Positions 23,403 to 31,389 of a DNA stretch of 64,000 nucleotides are shown in pieces. Position numbers and translations under genes: made by a program. The stretch comes from an uncultured Opitutia bacterium. Its GTDB lineage: Bacteria > Verrucomicrobiota > Verrucomicrobiia > Opitutales > UBA953. A model generated the notes under the pieces. That model worked only from the letters and a program-made list of their open reading frames with translations, was not told the origin of the DNA and made no database searches. The number at the start of each line of letters is the position of its first letter. Position 1 is the stretch's first letter. The stretch spans positions 23,864 through 87,863 of the forward strand of contig CAIWNE010000070.1 in NCBI GenBank assembly GCA_903913915.1, given 5' to 3'.

Positions 23403-24218
23403 TCAGCGACGGGGCGGACGGGGCCAGAAGGCCGGCACGCGCGCCTGGTAGTCGGCGTAGGCCGGACCCTTCGACGTCAGGAGCTGCTGCTCCGTGAGCG
23501 GGATGCCGGTGACGCGGTTCAGGAAATAATACATCAGCACGACGCAGAACAGCCCGGGGAGGCCGCGGAACTCGGCGTTGTAGCTCATCAGCAGGAAGCC
23601 GACCCAGACGAGCCATTCGCCGAAGTAGTTGGGGTGGCGGCTCCAGGCCCAGAGGCCGCGTTCGCAGACCTGGCCCTTGTTGGCCGGGTCCTTCTTGAAG
23701 GACGCCAGCTGGGCGTCCGCGACGGCCTCGATGAGGACGGCCAGGGCCGCCACGCCGAGTCCGACCCAGTGGATCGGGCGCGTCGGGCCGGTGGCGCCGG
23801 CGGGGCTCGACGACAGCAGGGGCAGGCAGAGGAGCGTGAGCGCCGCGGCCTGGACGAAATAGAAATAGGCCATCTGCGCGGCCATGCCTTCGCCGTGCTC
23901 CGCCCGCATCTTCAGGTAGCGGCCGTCTTCGCGGTCGAGGTGGCCGAGCACGCGGATCGCGAGGTGGGTGCCGAGGCGCAGGCTCCAGAGCGTCGTCGCG
24001 ACGGCCATGAGCACGCCTTGCCCACCCATCGGCAGCCCGAACCAGTGGAGGTAGAGCATGCGCAGGGCGACGCCCGCGAAGCCGAAGGACCAGAGGACGT
24101 CGACGATCGACCAGTTATCGAGCTTCTTGGCGACGAGCCAGCAGGCGGCGAAGCAGACGCTGGAGAACCAGAGGAGCACGAACGCGTCGTAGCCGAGGGC
24201 GAAGAGAGGGCTGCTCAT
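23403..24218 (-). CDS. DUF1295 membrane protein (steroid 5-alpha-reductase-like fold)
   Basis: A 271-residue polytopic membrane protein with about seven hydrophobic segments. The C-terminal signature ERGLWAWSRHPNYFGEWLVW is shared by DUF1295 and isoprenylcysteine methyltransferase-like proteins and forms a cofactor pocket in related enzymes. DNWSIVDVLWSFGF near the N-terminus also fits. Its start overlaps the stop of the DUF2062 gene by 4 bp (ATGA), so the two are co-translated. It stands directly before the CFA-like methyltransferase, which supports a reductase or methyl-transfer role on membrane lipids. The reaction is not established for this family. Confidence 0.9.
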   Translation of the reverse strand: MSSPLFALGYDAFVLLWFSSVCFAACWLVAKKLDNWSIVDVLWSFGFAGVALRMLYLHWFGLPMGGQGVLMAVATTLWSLRLGTHLAIRVLGHLDREDGRYLKMRAEHGEGMAAQMAYFYFVQAAALTLLCLPLLSSSPAGATGPTRPIHWVGLGVAALAVLIEAVADAQLASFKKDPANKGQVCERGLWAWSRHPNYFGEWLVWVGFLLMSYNAEFRGLPGLFCVVLMYYFLNRVTGIPLTEQQLLTSKGPAYADYQARVPAFWPRPPRR

Positions 24219-24694
24219 GGGGCGGAAGGCTTGGGGAGCACGCGGCGGAAGACCGCGCGCAAGGCGAAGTTCAGGAGCCAGGCGGCGGCCGGGACGACGA
24301 TCAGCCAGCCGATGATGCCGTGCACGTAGGCCATCCCGAACTTCTGCACGAAGCCGCCGAACGAACGGCTGAACTCGTCGACGATCGCCGAGGGCGAAAG
24401 CGGGACATGCTCGGCGCCGGTGACCGTCTCGCCCAGACGGACGAACGGCACGATCAGAATGATCTGCAACGGGTAGCTGACATGGTTGATCACCTGCATC
24501 ACCACGTGGTTGAGGCGGAAGAGCCGGCCGGCGACGATGCAGCCGACGGTCGTCGTGCCGATGATCGGGTTGATCGCGATGGCCAGGCTGACCGTCACCG
24601 CCGCGGCCACCGCCTCCGGGGTCGCGCCTTGGCGGAGTTCCGCGACGAGCGGATCACGCACCTTGCGGCGAAGCCAATCGGAGACGCGTCCCAT
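24215..24694 (-). CDS. DUF2062 membrane protein
   Basis: A 159-residue small membrane protein. The family pattern is visible: a basic N-terminus (RRKVRDPLVAELRQGATPEA), AVAAAVTVSLAIAINPIIGT with Gly/Pro-rich helix breaks, RLNHVVMQVINHVSYPLQI, and two C-terminal hydrophobic helices ending in a basic tail. The function of DUF2062 is unknown. It is translationally coupled with its neighbours: the start codon adjoins the stop of the upstream gene (24695), and its stop overlaps the DUF1295 start. Confidence 0.88.
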   Translation of the reverse strand: MGRVSDWLRRKVRDPLVAELRQGATPEAVAAAVTVSLAIAINPIIGTTTVGCIVAGRLFRLNHVVMQVINHVSYPLQIILIVPFVRLGETVTGAEHVPLSPSAIVDEFSRSFGGFVQKFGMAYVHGIIGWLIVVPAAAWLLNFALRAVFRRVLPKPSAP

Positions 24695-25078
24695 TCAGGC
24701 GACCTTACGCGTGAAGAAGACCTTGCCAAGGTCGGTCTCGCCCTTGGCGCCGAAGAGGCAGAGCAGCGCGTAGCCCGCGATGGCGAAGTTGCCGAGGGTC
24801 AGCAAGGCCGCCAGCCAGCCCAGGCGGGCGACGACGGTGCGTTCGCGCCAGGCGACGTAGAGCCAGAAGGCGAGGAAGCCGAAATAGGCGTAGAACATCG
24901 TGGCGAGACCCCACGGCTCGGAGCAGACGGTCACGTAGCCGCCGAGGACGTTGAGGCCCTTGCCGGCATACTGAGGCAGCGAGGTGATCGACGGCGCCGT
25001 ACACGCGTACCAAGACACCCAGGTCATGGCGACGAGCACGAGGATGAAGTAGACGGTCAGGGTGCGGCGGAGGGGCAT
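24695..25078 (-). CDS. DUF1475-like small membrane protein
   Basis: A 127-residue protein with three hydrophobic segments (about residues 5-25, 55-77 and 84-108). WGLATMFYAYFGFLAFWLYV followed by WRER resembles the conserved core of DUF1475 proteins, found near CFA synthase genes in other bacteria. It is the first gene of the five-gene minus-strand operon 25078-21337. The family call is moderate and no reaction is known. Confidence 0.65.
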   Translation of the reverse strand: MPLRRTLTVYFILVLVAMTWVSWYACTAPSITSLPQYAGKGLNVLGGYVTVCSEPWGLATMFYAYFGFLAFWLYVAWRERTVVARLGWLAALLTLGNFAIAGYALLCLFGAKGETDLGKVFFTRKVA

Positions 25079-25124
25079 GGGCTGAAGGTGACGGGGAAGG
25101 GGAGAAAGGCAAACAGGCTAGGGG

Positions 25125-25293
25125 GAGGACTGAGTCGATGACGGCATTGAGGACTGAATTGAGGGCTGAATGGATGACGCAAACTTCGGGATGAAGGACG
25201 CCATTTCAGGTCCCGGGTCTCGGTCATCGGGTGTCAGGTTTTCAGGTTCCGGTACAGGTGTCGGGCAATGCATCTTCAGGGACCTGGACTTCA
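25125..25293 (+). repeat. Long dispersed element, B type
   Basis: The head GGACTGAGTCGATGACGGC and GAGGGCTGAATGGATGACGC matches 18308. CATTTCAGGTCCCGGGTCTC, a copy-specific CAGGT interior, and GGGCAATGCATCTTCAGGGA follow, with the C palindrome directly after. The whole of 25079-25498 is repeats. Confidence 0.65.
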
Positions 25294-25360
25294 GGTAGGG
25301 ACGGCTCTCCGAGCCGTCCGTCCGCAAGAATATGGCGGGCTCGGAGAGCCACGCCCTACC
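25294..25360. repeat. Palindromic repeat, C type
   Basis: Differs from the copy at 15910-15976 at one base that I can see (AATATGG for AATACGG). Begins GGTAGGGACGGCTCTCCGAG and ends CCACGCCCTACC. Confidence 0.88.
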
Positions 25361-25498
25361 CCGAGGCAGCGAGGAAAGCACGTGGTGCCGTCCCTGCCTC
25401 AATACAGGCGGATGCGATGTCATCGCATCCTTGCCAAGGCAACTGCTTCGCAGCGGTTCACCATGCCAGCAGTCCCCTCGCGACGCGTTGCGTCGCGC
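25361..25498. repeat. Composite D-E-F repeat block
   Basis: Same order as at 15991-16110: AGCACGTGGTGCCGTCCC, then GGATGCGATGTCATCGCATC, then CTGCTTCGCAGCGGTTCACC and ATGCCAGCA. It ends at the stop codon of the HAF-repeat gene. Confidence 0.75.
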
Positions 25499-27433
25499 TT
25501 AGAATGCGCGGCGGATGCTGAGGGCGGCGGAGAGGTCGGACGAAGGGCCGACGCCCGCGGCGTGGAGCGAGAGGTTCAGCAGTGTGTCGGCGGACAGCTT
25601 GTGGTCCACGTCGAAGCCGAAGCGGGCCTGGTTGGCGGTCGGCGCAATGCCGGGGGCCGTCAGCGTGCCTAACGTGGAGCTGGTGGCGGTGAGGCCGGCG
25701 CCGGCTCCGTCGAAGCGATGGATCCACTCGGCGGTGAAGAGCAGGGTGGTGCTGGGCGAGGCCACGTGCTTCGCGGTGAGGCCGAGGCGGCCTTCCTGGG
25801 CGGTATGCGCCTGGTCGGCGAAGCGCGCCGGGAACGCGCCGCCGGTTTCGGCATAGGCGTCGGCGGTCGTGCGCGTGAGCGTGAACGAAGCGAAGGGCGA
25901 CACGGAGACGGGGCTGACGAACTGCTGGGCCGGTCCGTCGTAGCGGAGGCGGACGCTCGAGGTCTTCACGCCGGTGCTCCCGCCGGAATGGTCGACGCCG
26001 CTGCCCGTATCGTAGCCGCGGCGGGTGTCGGCGGTGTAGTCGCCGTACATCACGACGAGCGACACGATGCTCTCCTTGTCGGGGAGGCGATAGTCGCCTT
26101 CGGCGAGAAGGTAATTGCCGGAGATGCTGGCGGAACCGTCGTAGGGAAGGTCCTGGTTGAGCGAGGCGTGGCCGGCGGCTAAGCCGAAGACGAAGTCGCC
26201 GTAGGCTTGGCTCACGCCGATCTCTCCGGAGGTGAGGTGGCTGTCGGTCTGGCGCGAGGAAGCGCCGAAGTCGCCCGTGGCCCAGGCCTGGCTCTGCTTG
26301 CCCATGCTGTCATAGGACATCAGCGGGCGGTGGTGCGCGCCTTCGAGCGGCTGGGCGCTGAGGCCGGTGGTCATCGCCAGCACGGCGTTCGGGCCGTTGA
26401 GCGAGCCGAGCCACACTTCGGCGTCGAGCATCGTCAGGTTGGCGTAGGCGAAGGCATGCGTATAGCCGCCCGTCACGGTGCTGAAGCCGACGATCACCCT
26501 GCCGTCGTCCGACACGCCCGTGGCGTCCGAACTCGTGCCGCCGGGCAGCGTGCCGAGGTCGGTCATCGTGCCGGACTGATAGACGAAGGCGTGGTTTTGC
26601 GAGCCGGCCGTCAGGCTCTGGCCGACGATCACCGAGCCGTCGAAAGACACGGCGCGCGCCACGGAGGAGAAGCCGCCGAGGCTGCCGAGGGAGATGAGCC
26701 CGCCGGCGACGGTGTGCTTGAACGCTAGGGGGTTGCTCGAAGCGTCGTCGAACTGCCCGACCGTCACGAGTCCGTTACCAGAAACGGCGAAGGCCTTGGT
26801 GAACGTCCCGCCGGCGACAGGCAGGATCGGGGTCAGGGTCGTGCCGACGTAACGGAAGCCCTGCACGTTGCCGCTAGCGTCGGTCATCCAGCCCACGATG
26901 ACGCCCCCGTCCTGCGAGACGCCCGTGGCGAACGAATCCTGGTAGGCGTTCACCGGCAGAGGCGTGATGGCCACCATGCCGCCGCCGCTGGTCCACTTGA
27001 AGGCCACTTCGGCGACGGTGTCGAAGCTGTTGCCGACGATGGTGGAGCCGTCGCGAGAGATCGCGAGGGCGTTCGAGGTCCCGAATCCGAAGTCGCCGAG
27101 CGCGGTAGCAGTGCCCCCCGAGAACTTGAACGCTTGGTCGGGTCCGCCGAGGAACGACGCCGTCCCGACAATCGTGCCGTTGGCGGAGATGCCCGTGGCA
27201 TAAGAACCGGCGCCGAGGCCGAGGTCATGGTAGCCGGTCGAATCGAAGGAACAGGCCGAGCCCAGGTTGCTGACGATGTTCGAGGAGCCGACTCCCGTGA
27301 GTCCGTCGGCCGCGACGCCGAAGGCGCGGGTGCTCTTCAGGGGGTTGCCCGAAGGATGGGCGTCGAGCAGGTCGGCGGCGTGGAGGGAGACGGTGGTCGC
27401 GGCGAGGAGGGTGAGTTTGGAGAAGGTGCGCAT
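25499..27433 (-). CDS. HAF-repeat outer-membrane autotransporter-like protein
   Basis: A 644-residue exported protein. It has a signal peptide (MRTFSKLTLLAATTVSLHAA), then about seven HAF-type repeats (residues about 35-330). These are blocks such as QNHAFVYQSGTMTDLGTLPG followed by SDATGVSDDGRVIVG, which predict a beta-propeller-like passenger. From about residue 340 the sequence alternates like an outer-membrane beta-barrel and ends SIRRAF with the terminal Phe typical of barrel proteins, so it is probably a type V autotransporter-like surface protein. It is paralogous to 34034-36010. The ATG follows CTCCCCTCCTC, with no Shine-Dalgarno. Ligand unknown. Confidence 0.85.
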   Translation of the reverse strand: MRTFSKLTLLAATTVSLHAADLLDAHPSGNPLKSTRAFGVAADGLTGVGSSNIVSNLGSACSFDSTGYHDLGLGAGSYATGISANGTIVGTASFLGGPDQAFKFSGGTATALGDFGFGTSNALAISRDGSTIVGNSFDTVAEVAFKWTSGGGMVAITPLPVNAYQDSFATGVSQDGGVIVGWMTDASGNVQGFRYVGTTLTPILPVAGGTFTKAFAVSGNGLVTVGQFDDASSNPLAFKHTVAGGLISLGSLGGFSSVARAVSFDGSVIVGQSLTAGSQNHAFVYQSGTMTDLGTLPGGTSSDATGVSDDGRVIVGFSTVTGGYTHAFAYANLTMLDAEVWLGSLNGPNAVLAMTTGLSAQPLEGAHHRPLMSYDSMGKQSQAWATGDFGASSRQTDSHLTSGEIGVSQAYGDFVFGLAAGHASLNQDLPYDGSASISGNYLLAEGDYRLPDKESIVSLVVMYGDYTADTRRGYDTGSGVDHSGGSTGVKTSSVRLRYDGPAQQFVSPVSVSPFASFTLTRTTADAYAETGGAFPARFADQAHTAQEGRLGLTAKHVASPSTTLLFTAEWIHRFDGAGAGLTATSSTLGTLTAPGIAPTANQARFGFDVDHKLSADTLLNLSLHAAGVGPSSDLSAALSIRRAF

Positions 27434-27560
27434 GAGGAGGGGAGACGCGGTGAGCGGTTGGCGGTGTGGAATGCAGGGCAGGTGGGGACGTAAGGTATTC
27501 TTTACGCTCTGACGGGGCGGGCAACCGGAAAGCCCCTAGCTCGAGCCTAGGGGGAGGGCC

Positions 27561-28580
27561 TCAGGGTTCGTAGGACCGGTAGCGCTCCAGGTCGGGCCCA
27601 GGGGTGTCCGGGCCAGGTCGCAGCAGGTTCGTTTTCATGTCATGGGCCAGCCGCGGGTCGTCCGGCATCGGGTTGTAATAATATCGGAACGCGACCACGC
27701 CGAAGTCGTGACGGACCGCCCGCTGGATCTTGGCGTAGTGCGCGGAGATGATCCTGCCGTCCGGCCCCACCTTGGTGCGCACGCGGAGGAAGTAGCCGAC
27801 GAAGTCGTCCCGCGTGTCAGGTAAGGGCAGGGTGGCGTAAGGTAGTTCCAGCTGCATCGCATAGCCTTCGAGCGGCGCGGTGGCCGGCATCTTCAGGAGG
27901 CAATAAGGCCAGAACGCCGGCGAGCGAAGGATGCCGCTTCCGGATCCTTCGCACCGGAGCCGGGTGACGCCGCGGAATGAGCCATACAGGGCGTCGAATT
28001 CCTCTTCGGAAAAACGCGCGTGATCTTTGTCATGGCGGTAACGTTCGATCGTCCGCTCGGACTGGGTCCACCCGATCCGCTCTCCTTCGTTCCAGAAGCT
28101 GATGTCGGCGACCTCGCCCTTGCCCCACGGTCGGACGACATCGCCGAGGGCGAGGTCGAAGCCGACCCAGGTCTTGGTCGGCAGCCGTCCGTCTGCTCGC
28201 CGCAGGCTCACTTCCTTGTAGCATAAAGGAATGCCGGCCACCTGGCGTGGCAGGGTTAGGATATAGGATGGCTCCGAGGGCACCTTGCCTAGCCCGTGGA
28301 GTTCGCCGAGGTCGGCGTCGTAATGGCCGGGCAGGGATGCGCGGAGCCGGACCAGGCACATGTCATCGTCGGCCTTGAACCGGAAGACGCCCTGGGCGTC
28401 GGTCTTTCCCTCGAACGTCCGCATGCTGGCATCGCGCGGATCGTTCATGCGGCCGAACAGCGCCAGCATCGCGACGTCGGAGAGCGGCCGGTTTGCTTCA
28501 TCGACGACGGTGGCGGCGTAGTCTCGGCCCATGAGCGGAAGCCCGAAGAGCGTGAGCAGGAGGAGCGCAGATAGTCTCAT
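27561..28580 (-). CDS. Exported hypothetical protein with carboxypeptidase-regulatory-like N-terminus
   Basis: A 339-residue predicted periplasmic or surface protein. The signal peptide is MRLSALLLLTLFGLPLMG. Residues about 20-90 (YAATVVDEANRPLSDVAMLA, then GKTDAQGVFRFKADDD) look like a CarboxypepD_reg/Ig-like fold. The rest is unrecognised, rich in aromatic and charged residues, with no catalytic motif that I can identify. Its ATG overlaps the stop of the hydrolase gene (28577-28580, ATGA), so the two are co-translated and probably act together. Confidence 0.7.
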   Translation of the reverse strand: MRLSALLLLTLFGLPLMGRDYAATVVDEANRPLSDVAMLALFGRMNDPRDASMRTFEGKTDAQGVFRFKADDDMCLVRLRASLPGHYDADLGELHGLGKVPSEPSYILTLPRQVAGIPLCYKEVSLRRADGRLPTKTWVGFDLALGDVVRPWGKGEVADISFWNEGERIGWTQSERTIERYRHDKDHARFSEEEFDALYGSFRGVTRLRCEGSGSGILRSPAFWPYCLLKMPATAPLEGYAMQLELPYATLPLPDTRDDFVGYFLRVRTKVGPDGRIISAHYAKIQRAVRHDFGVVAFRYYYNPMPDDPRLAHDMKTNLLRPGPDTPGPDLERYRSYEP

Positions 28581-31198
28581 CGCAGGGAGGCGGCCTCGAT
28601 CATCCGCAGGAAGAGCGGGCTGACGTACGGAAGCGCGACGTTCTTGTAATCGCTATGCAGCCAACGGCCGGCGGTCCGGGTGCCGTCGTGTCCTTCCGCA
28701 GGCCAGGGGCCGCCCGGCCGGCGTCCCTGGAGTTCCAGGTCGTAGTTCGCGACGCCCGCGGCGACGATCGGCGCGGCTCCGGCGGCGAACGTCATCGCGG
28801 GAACGCCACGGGCCAGAAGGTCGTAGCGGATGTGCGGCGAGTCGAGCAAGGGCGACGGGCGCGGCGCCCTGGGTTGGTGCAGCCAGCCTTCGTCGAAGGG
28901 CCGGAAGAAGGGGTCCTTAAGCAGTTGGGCCGACGTAAGCTGCGCCGCCTCCTCGGGCGTAAGCTTCTCGTAATGCCCGCCGGCGCCCTTCGTCGTGCCA
29001 TTCGGGACGTAGCGCCCGCGCCATGCGGGATTGAATCCCCATGCCCCTTGCGACCTTTCCATCGCGATGGCGGCGAGCGACCGGCTCCATCCGACGCCCT
29101 TCAGCAGTTCCTGCGTCTTCCATACGCCGTAGTCGATCGCCCGGCCCGACCAGAGGGTCGCGAGCACCGAGGCGGACACCATCTCGCGGGGACAGTTGGT
29201 GACATCTTCGCCGGTGGAGTAGCAGTTGGTGGCGATGGCCGCCGTGCGGACACGTTCGAAGGCGTTGAGCCACGTGTAGGATGCGCGTTGGTCGCCCGGT
29301 GGTTGTTGGCGGGCCCAGTCCGAGGCATAGAGCCGTCGTTCATAAGGCCTCCATGAGCCTTCGGTCATCTCGGCGGCCTGCTGCGGCGAGGTCGAATCGC
29401 CGGCGATCGATTCGATCGGGAGCGCGGCGTTGAGCATGAAGTAGCGGGCGGGCGTGAAACCCGCCTGCACCGCCTGGCAGGCGACGACATTCCCCAGGCT
29501 ATGGGCGACCAGCAAGGTTCGGGAGGCGTCGAGGAAGCCCAAGGCATGCGGCACTTCGTCGCCGGTCTGGAATGCCTGGTAGACCGCACGATGATAATCC
29601 AGCCCGGTGTCTCCGTTCCAGGTGATGCCCACGAAGCGCGCGTTGCTGCCCAGGACGTAGAGCCGCTTGAACGTCTCGGCGTGCCAGCCGCGGGCGACGT
29701 CTCCGGGGACGTTGTAGCCGTGGATCAACACGACCCAGCGGTCGTTCGTCTCGGCGTCGGGCAGGCCTGGCGGCTCGCCGATCTGTTGCGGCCGGCCGGC
29801 TCGTCTGACCTGAGCCGGTCGGCCGGAGTAATCGAAGGCGGCTCGCGCCAGGTTCACATGGCGGTACATGGTCTCCACGGGCACGAGCGCCAAGGGTTGC
29901 TCGAAGCTGGTCACGAGCCGGTCTCCCTTGAAGATTTCCAGACGCAGGGGCCGGACGCTGGGATGCGCTCCTTCCAGCAGCACTACGCCGTGCCCCAGCG
30001 CATGGATACGTTCAAGGAAGCCAGCTGGTATCTCGATGCGGCCGTCCTTGTCCGGCATGAGCACTTCGGCGGCGGCGGGAGCGTCGTCCAGCTTCGGGCC
30101 GAAGCATCGGATCGTCGGATCACGATGGAGGGAGCCGGCGGTCGCCGGGGTCAGTCCGGTCAGGACGGCTTGGACGGCGCGATCAGGGTTGCCGATGAAG
30201 TAGCGGAAGCCTTCGGCGGGCTTAAGCAAGCCCGTGACCTGCGCGAGGTTCAGGTTGACCGGCAGGAAGTCGACGAGGTCGCGCAATCCGTCGATGCCTG
30301 GGTGGGCGTAGTCCGCCTGACTCGATGGCAGTCCCGGGACATCGGCACGCTCCTGGCATTCACCTGCGTCGTCGTCGTCATTGACCCAGTGCCGGAGCGG
30401 CCTGCCTTCGGCCGGACTTTCGTTCGTCGCGATGATGCCGTCGCGATCGATGTCGGCTTCGATGCCGACCGGCACTGCGGTGAAATCGCTCAGGTCGTAG
30501 CCCAGATGGGTGCCGCCCTCGGGCGTCAGGCTCAACGTCAGCTGGTGGCCTTCGTCGGCCGTCTTGAGCCTGAAGGAGAGTCCGGCGTAATCCCATGCCA
30601 TCCCCACCGGGGTAGGTGTGGTCCATTCGGCGATCGTCTTGCCGTCATCCCGGCGGACCGAAACGACGTAACGTTGCTCGATGCCGAGGGGGTTCCACGT
30701 GAGACGATGCCGCCAGATCAGCATGAACGTCCCCGCCTTCAGGTCCCCGCGCCGGATCTCGACGGCCAGGTCCGAGAGGTCGGAGGGAAGATAGTAATAC
30801 CTGAGAAAAAAGTCCGCGGCGCCCGTCGGACTGTTCGACGACGAAGAGGCGCCGAGGCGGCGCGCCGCCAGCAGTTCCGAAATCTTGAGCCGGAGCGACG
30901 GGTTGCCGGTGGCGACGCCGCCCGCGGCTTGGATGGTTTCGCCGTGCGGGAAGTCGTGAGGATCGCAGGGGTCGGTGCCGTTGATCAGTTCGGTCAGGTC
31001 GTCCCAGCCGTCGCCGTCGGTATCCGGCGACAGCGGGTCGGTGCCGAGTTCGGCTTCGAGTTCATCGTCGAGGCCGTCGCCATCGGTATCGACGACGGTT
31101 GGCGGAGGGCTCAGGTCGCCGCGGTTCAGCGCAAAGGTCGGCGAAGACGCGGCGAGGTGCAGGAAGATTCCCCAGCAAAGGCAGGAACGGGCGATCAT
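28577..31198 (-). CDS. Secreted alpha/beta hydrolase with calcium-binding type-3 repeats
   Basis: An 873-residue exported protein. After a signal peptide (MIARSCLCWGIFLHLAAS) comes an acidic thrombospondin-type-3-like segment (DTDGDGLDDELEAELGTDP, then DTDGDGWDDL), which in this family binds calcium. Residues about 100-480 are mainly beta. An alpha/beta hydrolase domain follows, with the oxyanion region WVVLIHGYNVPGD and nucleophile elbow LLVAHSLGNVV (Ser in AHSLG). Late His-containing segments may supply the triad. A lipase or esterase role is inferred; the substrate is unknown. It overlaps the downstream exported gene by 4 bp. A divergent propeller-cytochrome gene starts 191 bp away; that gap shows no repeat of families A-G. 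Confidence 0.78.
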   Translation of the reverse strand: MIARSCLCWGIFLHLAASSPTFALNRGDLSPPPTVVDTDGDGLDDELEAELGTDPLSPDTDGDGWDDLTELINGTDPCDPHDFPHGETIQAAGGVATGNPSLRLKISELLAARRLGASSSSNSPTGAADFFLRYYYLPSDLSDLAVEIRRGDLKAGTFMLIWRHRLTWNPLGIEQRYVVSVRRDDGKTIAEWTTPTPVGMAWDYAGLSFRLKTADEGHQLTLSLTPEGGTHLGYDLSDFTAVPVGIEADIDRDGIIATNESPAEGRPLRHWVNDDDDAGECQERADVPGLPSSQADYAHPGIDGLRDLVDFLPVNLNLAQVTGLLKPAEGFRYFIGNPDRAVQAVLTGLTPATAGSLHRDPTIRCFGPKLDDAPAAAEVLMPDKDGRIEIPAGFLERIHALGHGVVLLEGAHPSVRPLRLEIFKGDRLVTSFEQPLALVPVETMYRHVNLARAAFDYSGRPAQVRRAGRPQQIGEPPGLPDAETNDRWVVLIHGYNVPGDVARGWHAETFKRLYVLGSNARFVGITWNGDTGLDYHRAVYQAFQTGDEVPHALGFLDASRTLLVAHSLGNVVACQAVQAGFTPARYFMLNAALPIESIAGDSTSPQQAAEMTEGSWRPYERRLYASDWARQQPPGDQRASYTWLNAFERVRTAAIATNCYSTGEDVTNCPREMVSASVLATLWSGRAIDYGVWKTQELLKGVGWSRSLAAIAMERSQGAWGFNPAWRGRYVPNGTTKGAGGHYEKLTPEEAAQLTSAQLLKDPFFRPFDEGWLHQPRAPRPSPLLDSPHIRYDLLARGVPAMTFAAGAAPIVAAGVANYDLELQGRRPGGPWPAEGHDGTRTAGRWLHSDYKNVALPYVSPLFLRMIEAASLR

Positions 31199-31389
31199 GG
31201 CCCAGACGAGTTTAGGATTCCTGCCTGCAAAACAACGAGCGACCCCTGGGTATCTTATGATGAGAGAACATCGCCGCCGTCGCCTAGGCTAAGTCCGGGC
31301 TGGTTATATGTCCGCGACCTGTCGAATAAAGGCGGGCGAGAGCGCCGGGGCCGGTTGACCCCGCAACCGCCGGGGTTATCTGGTGTCTC

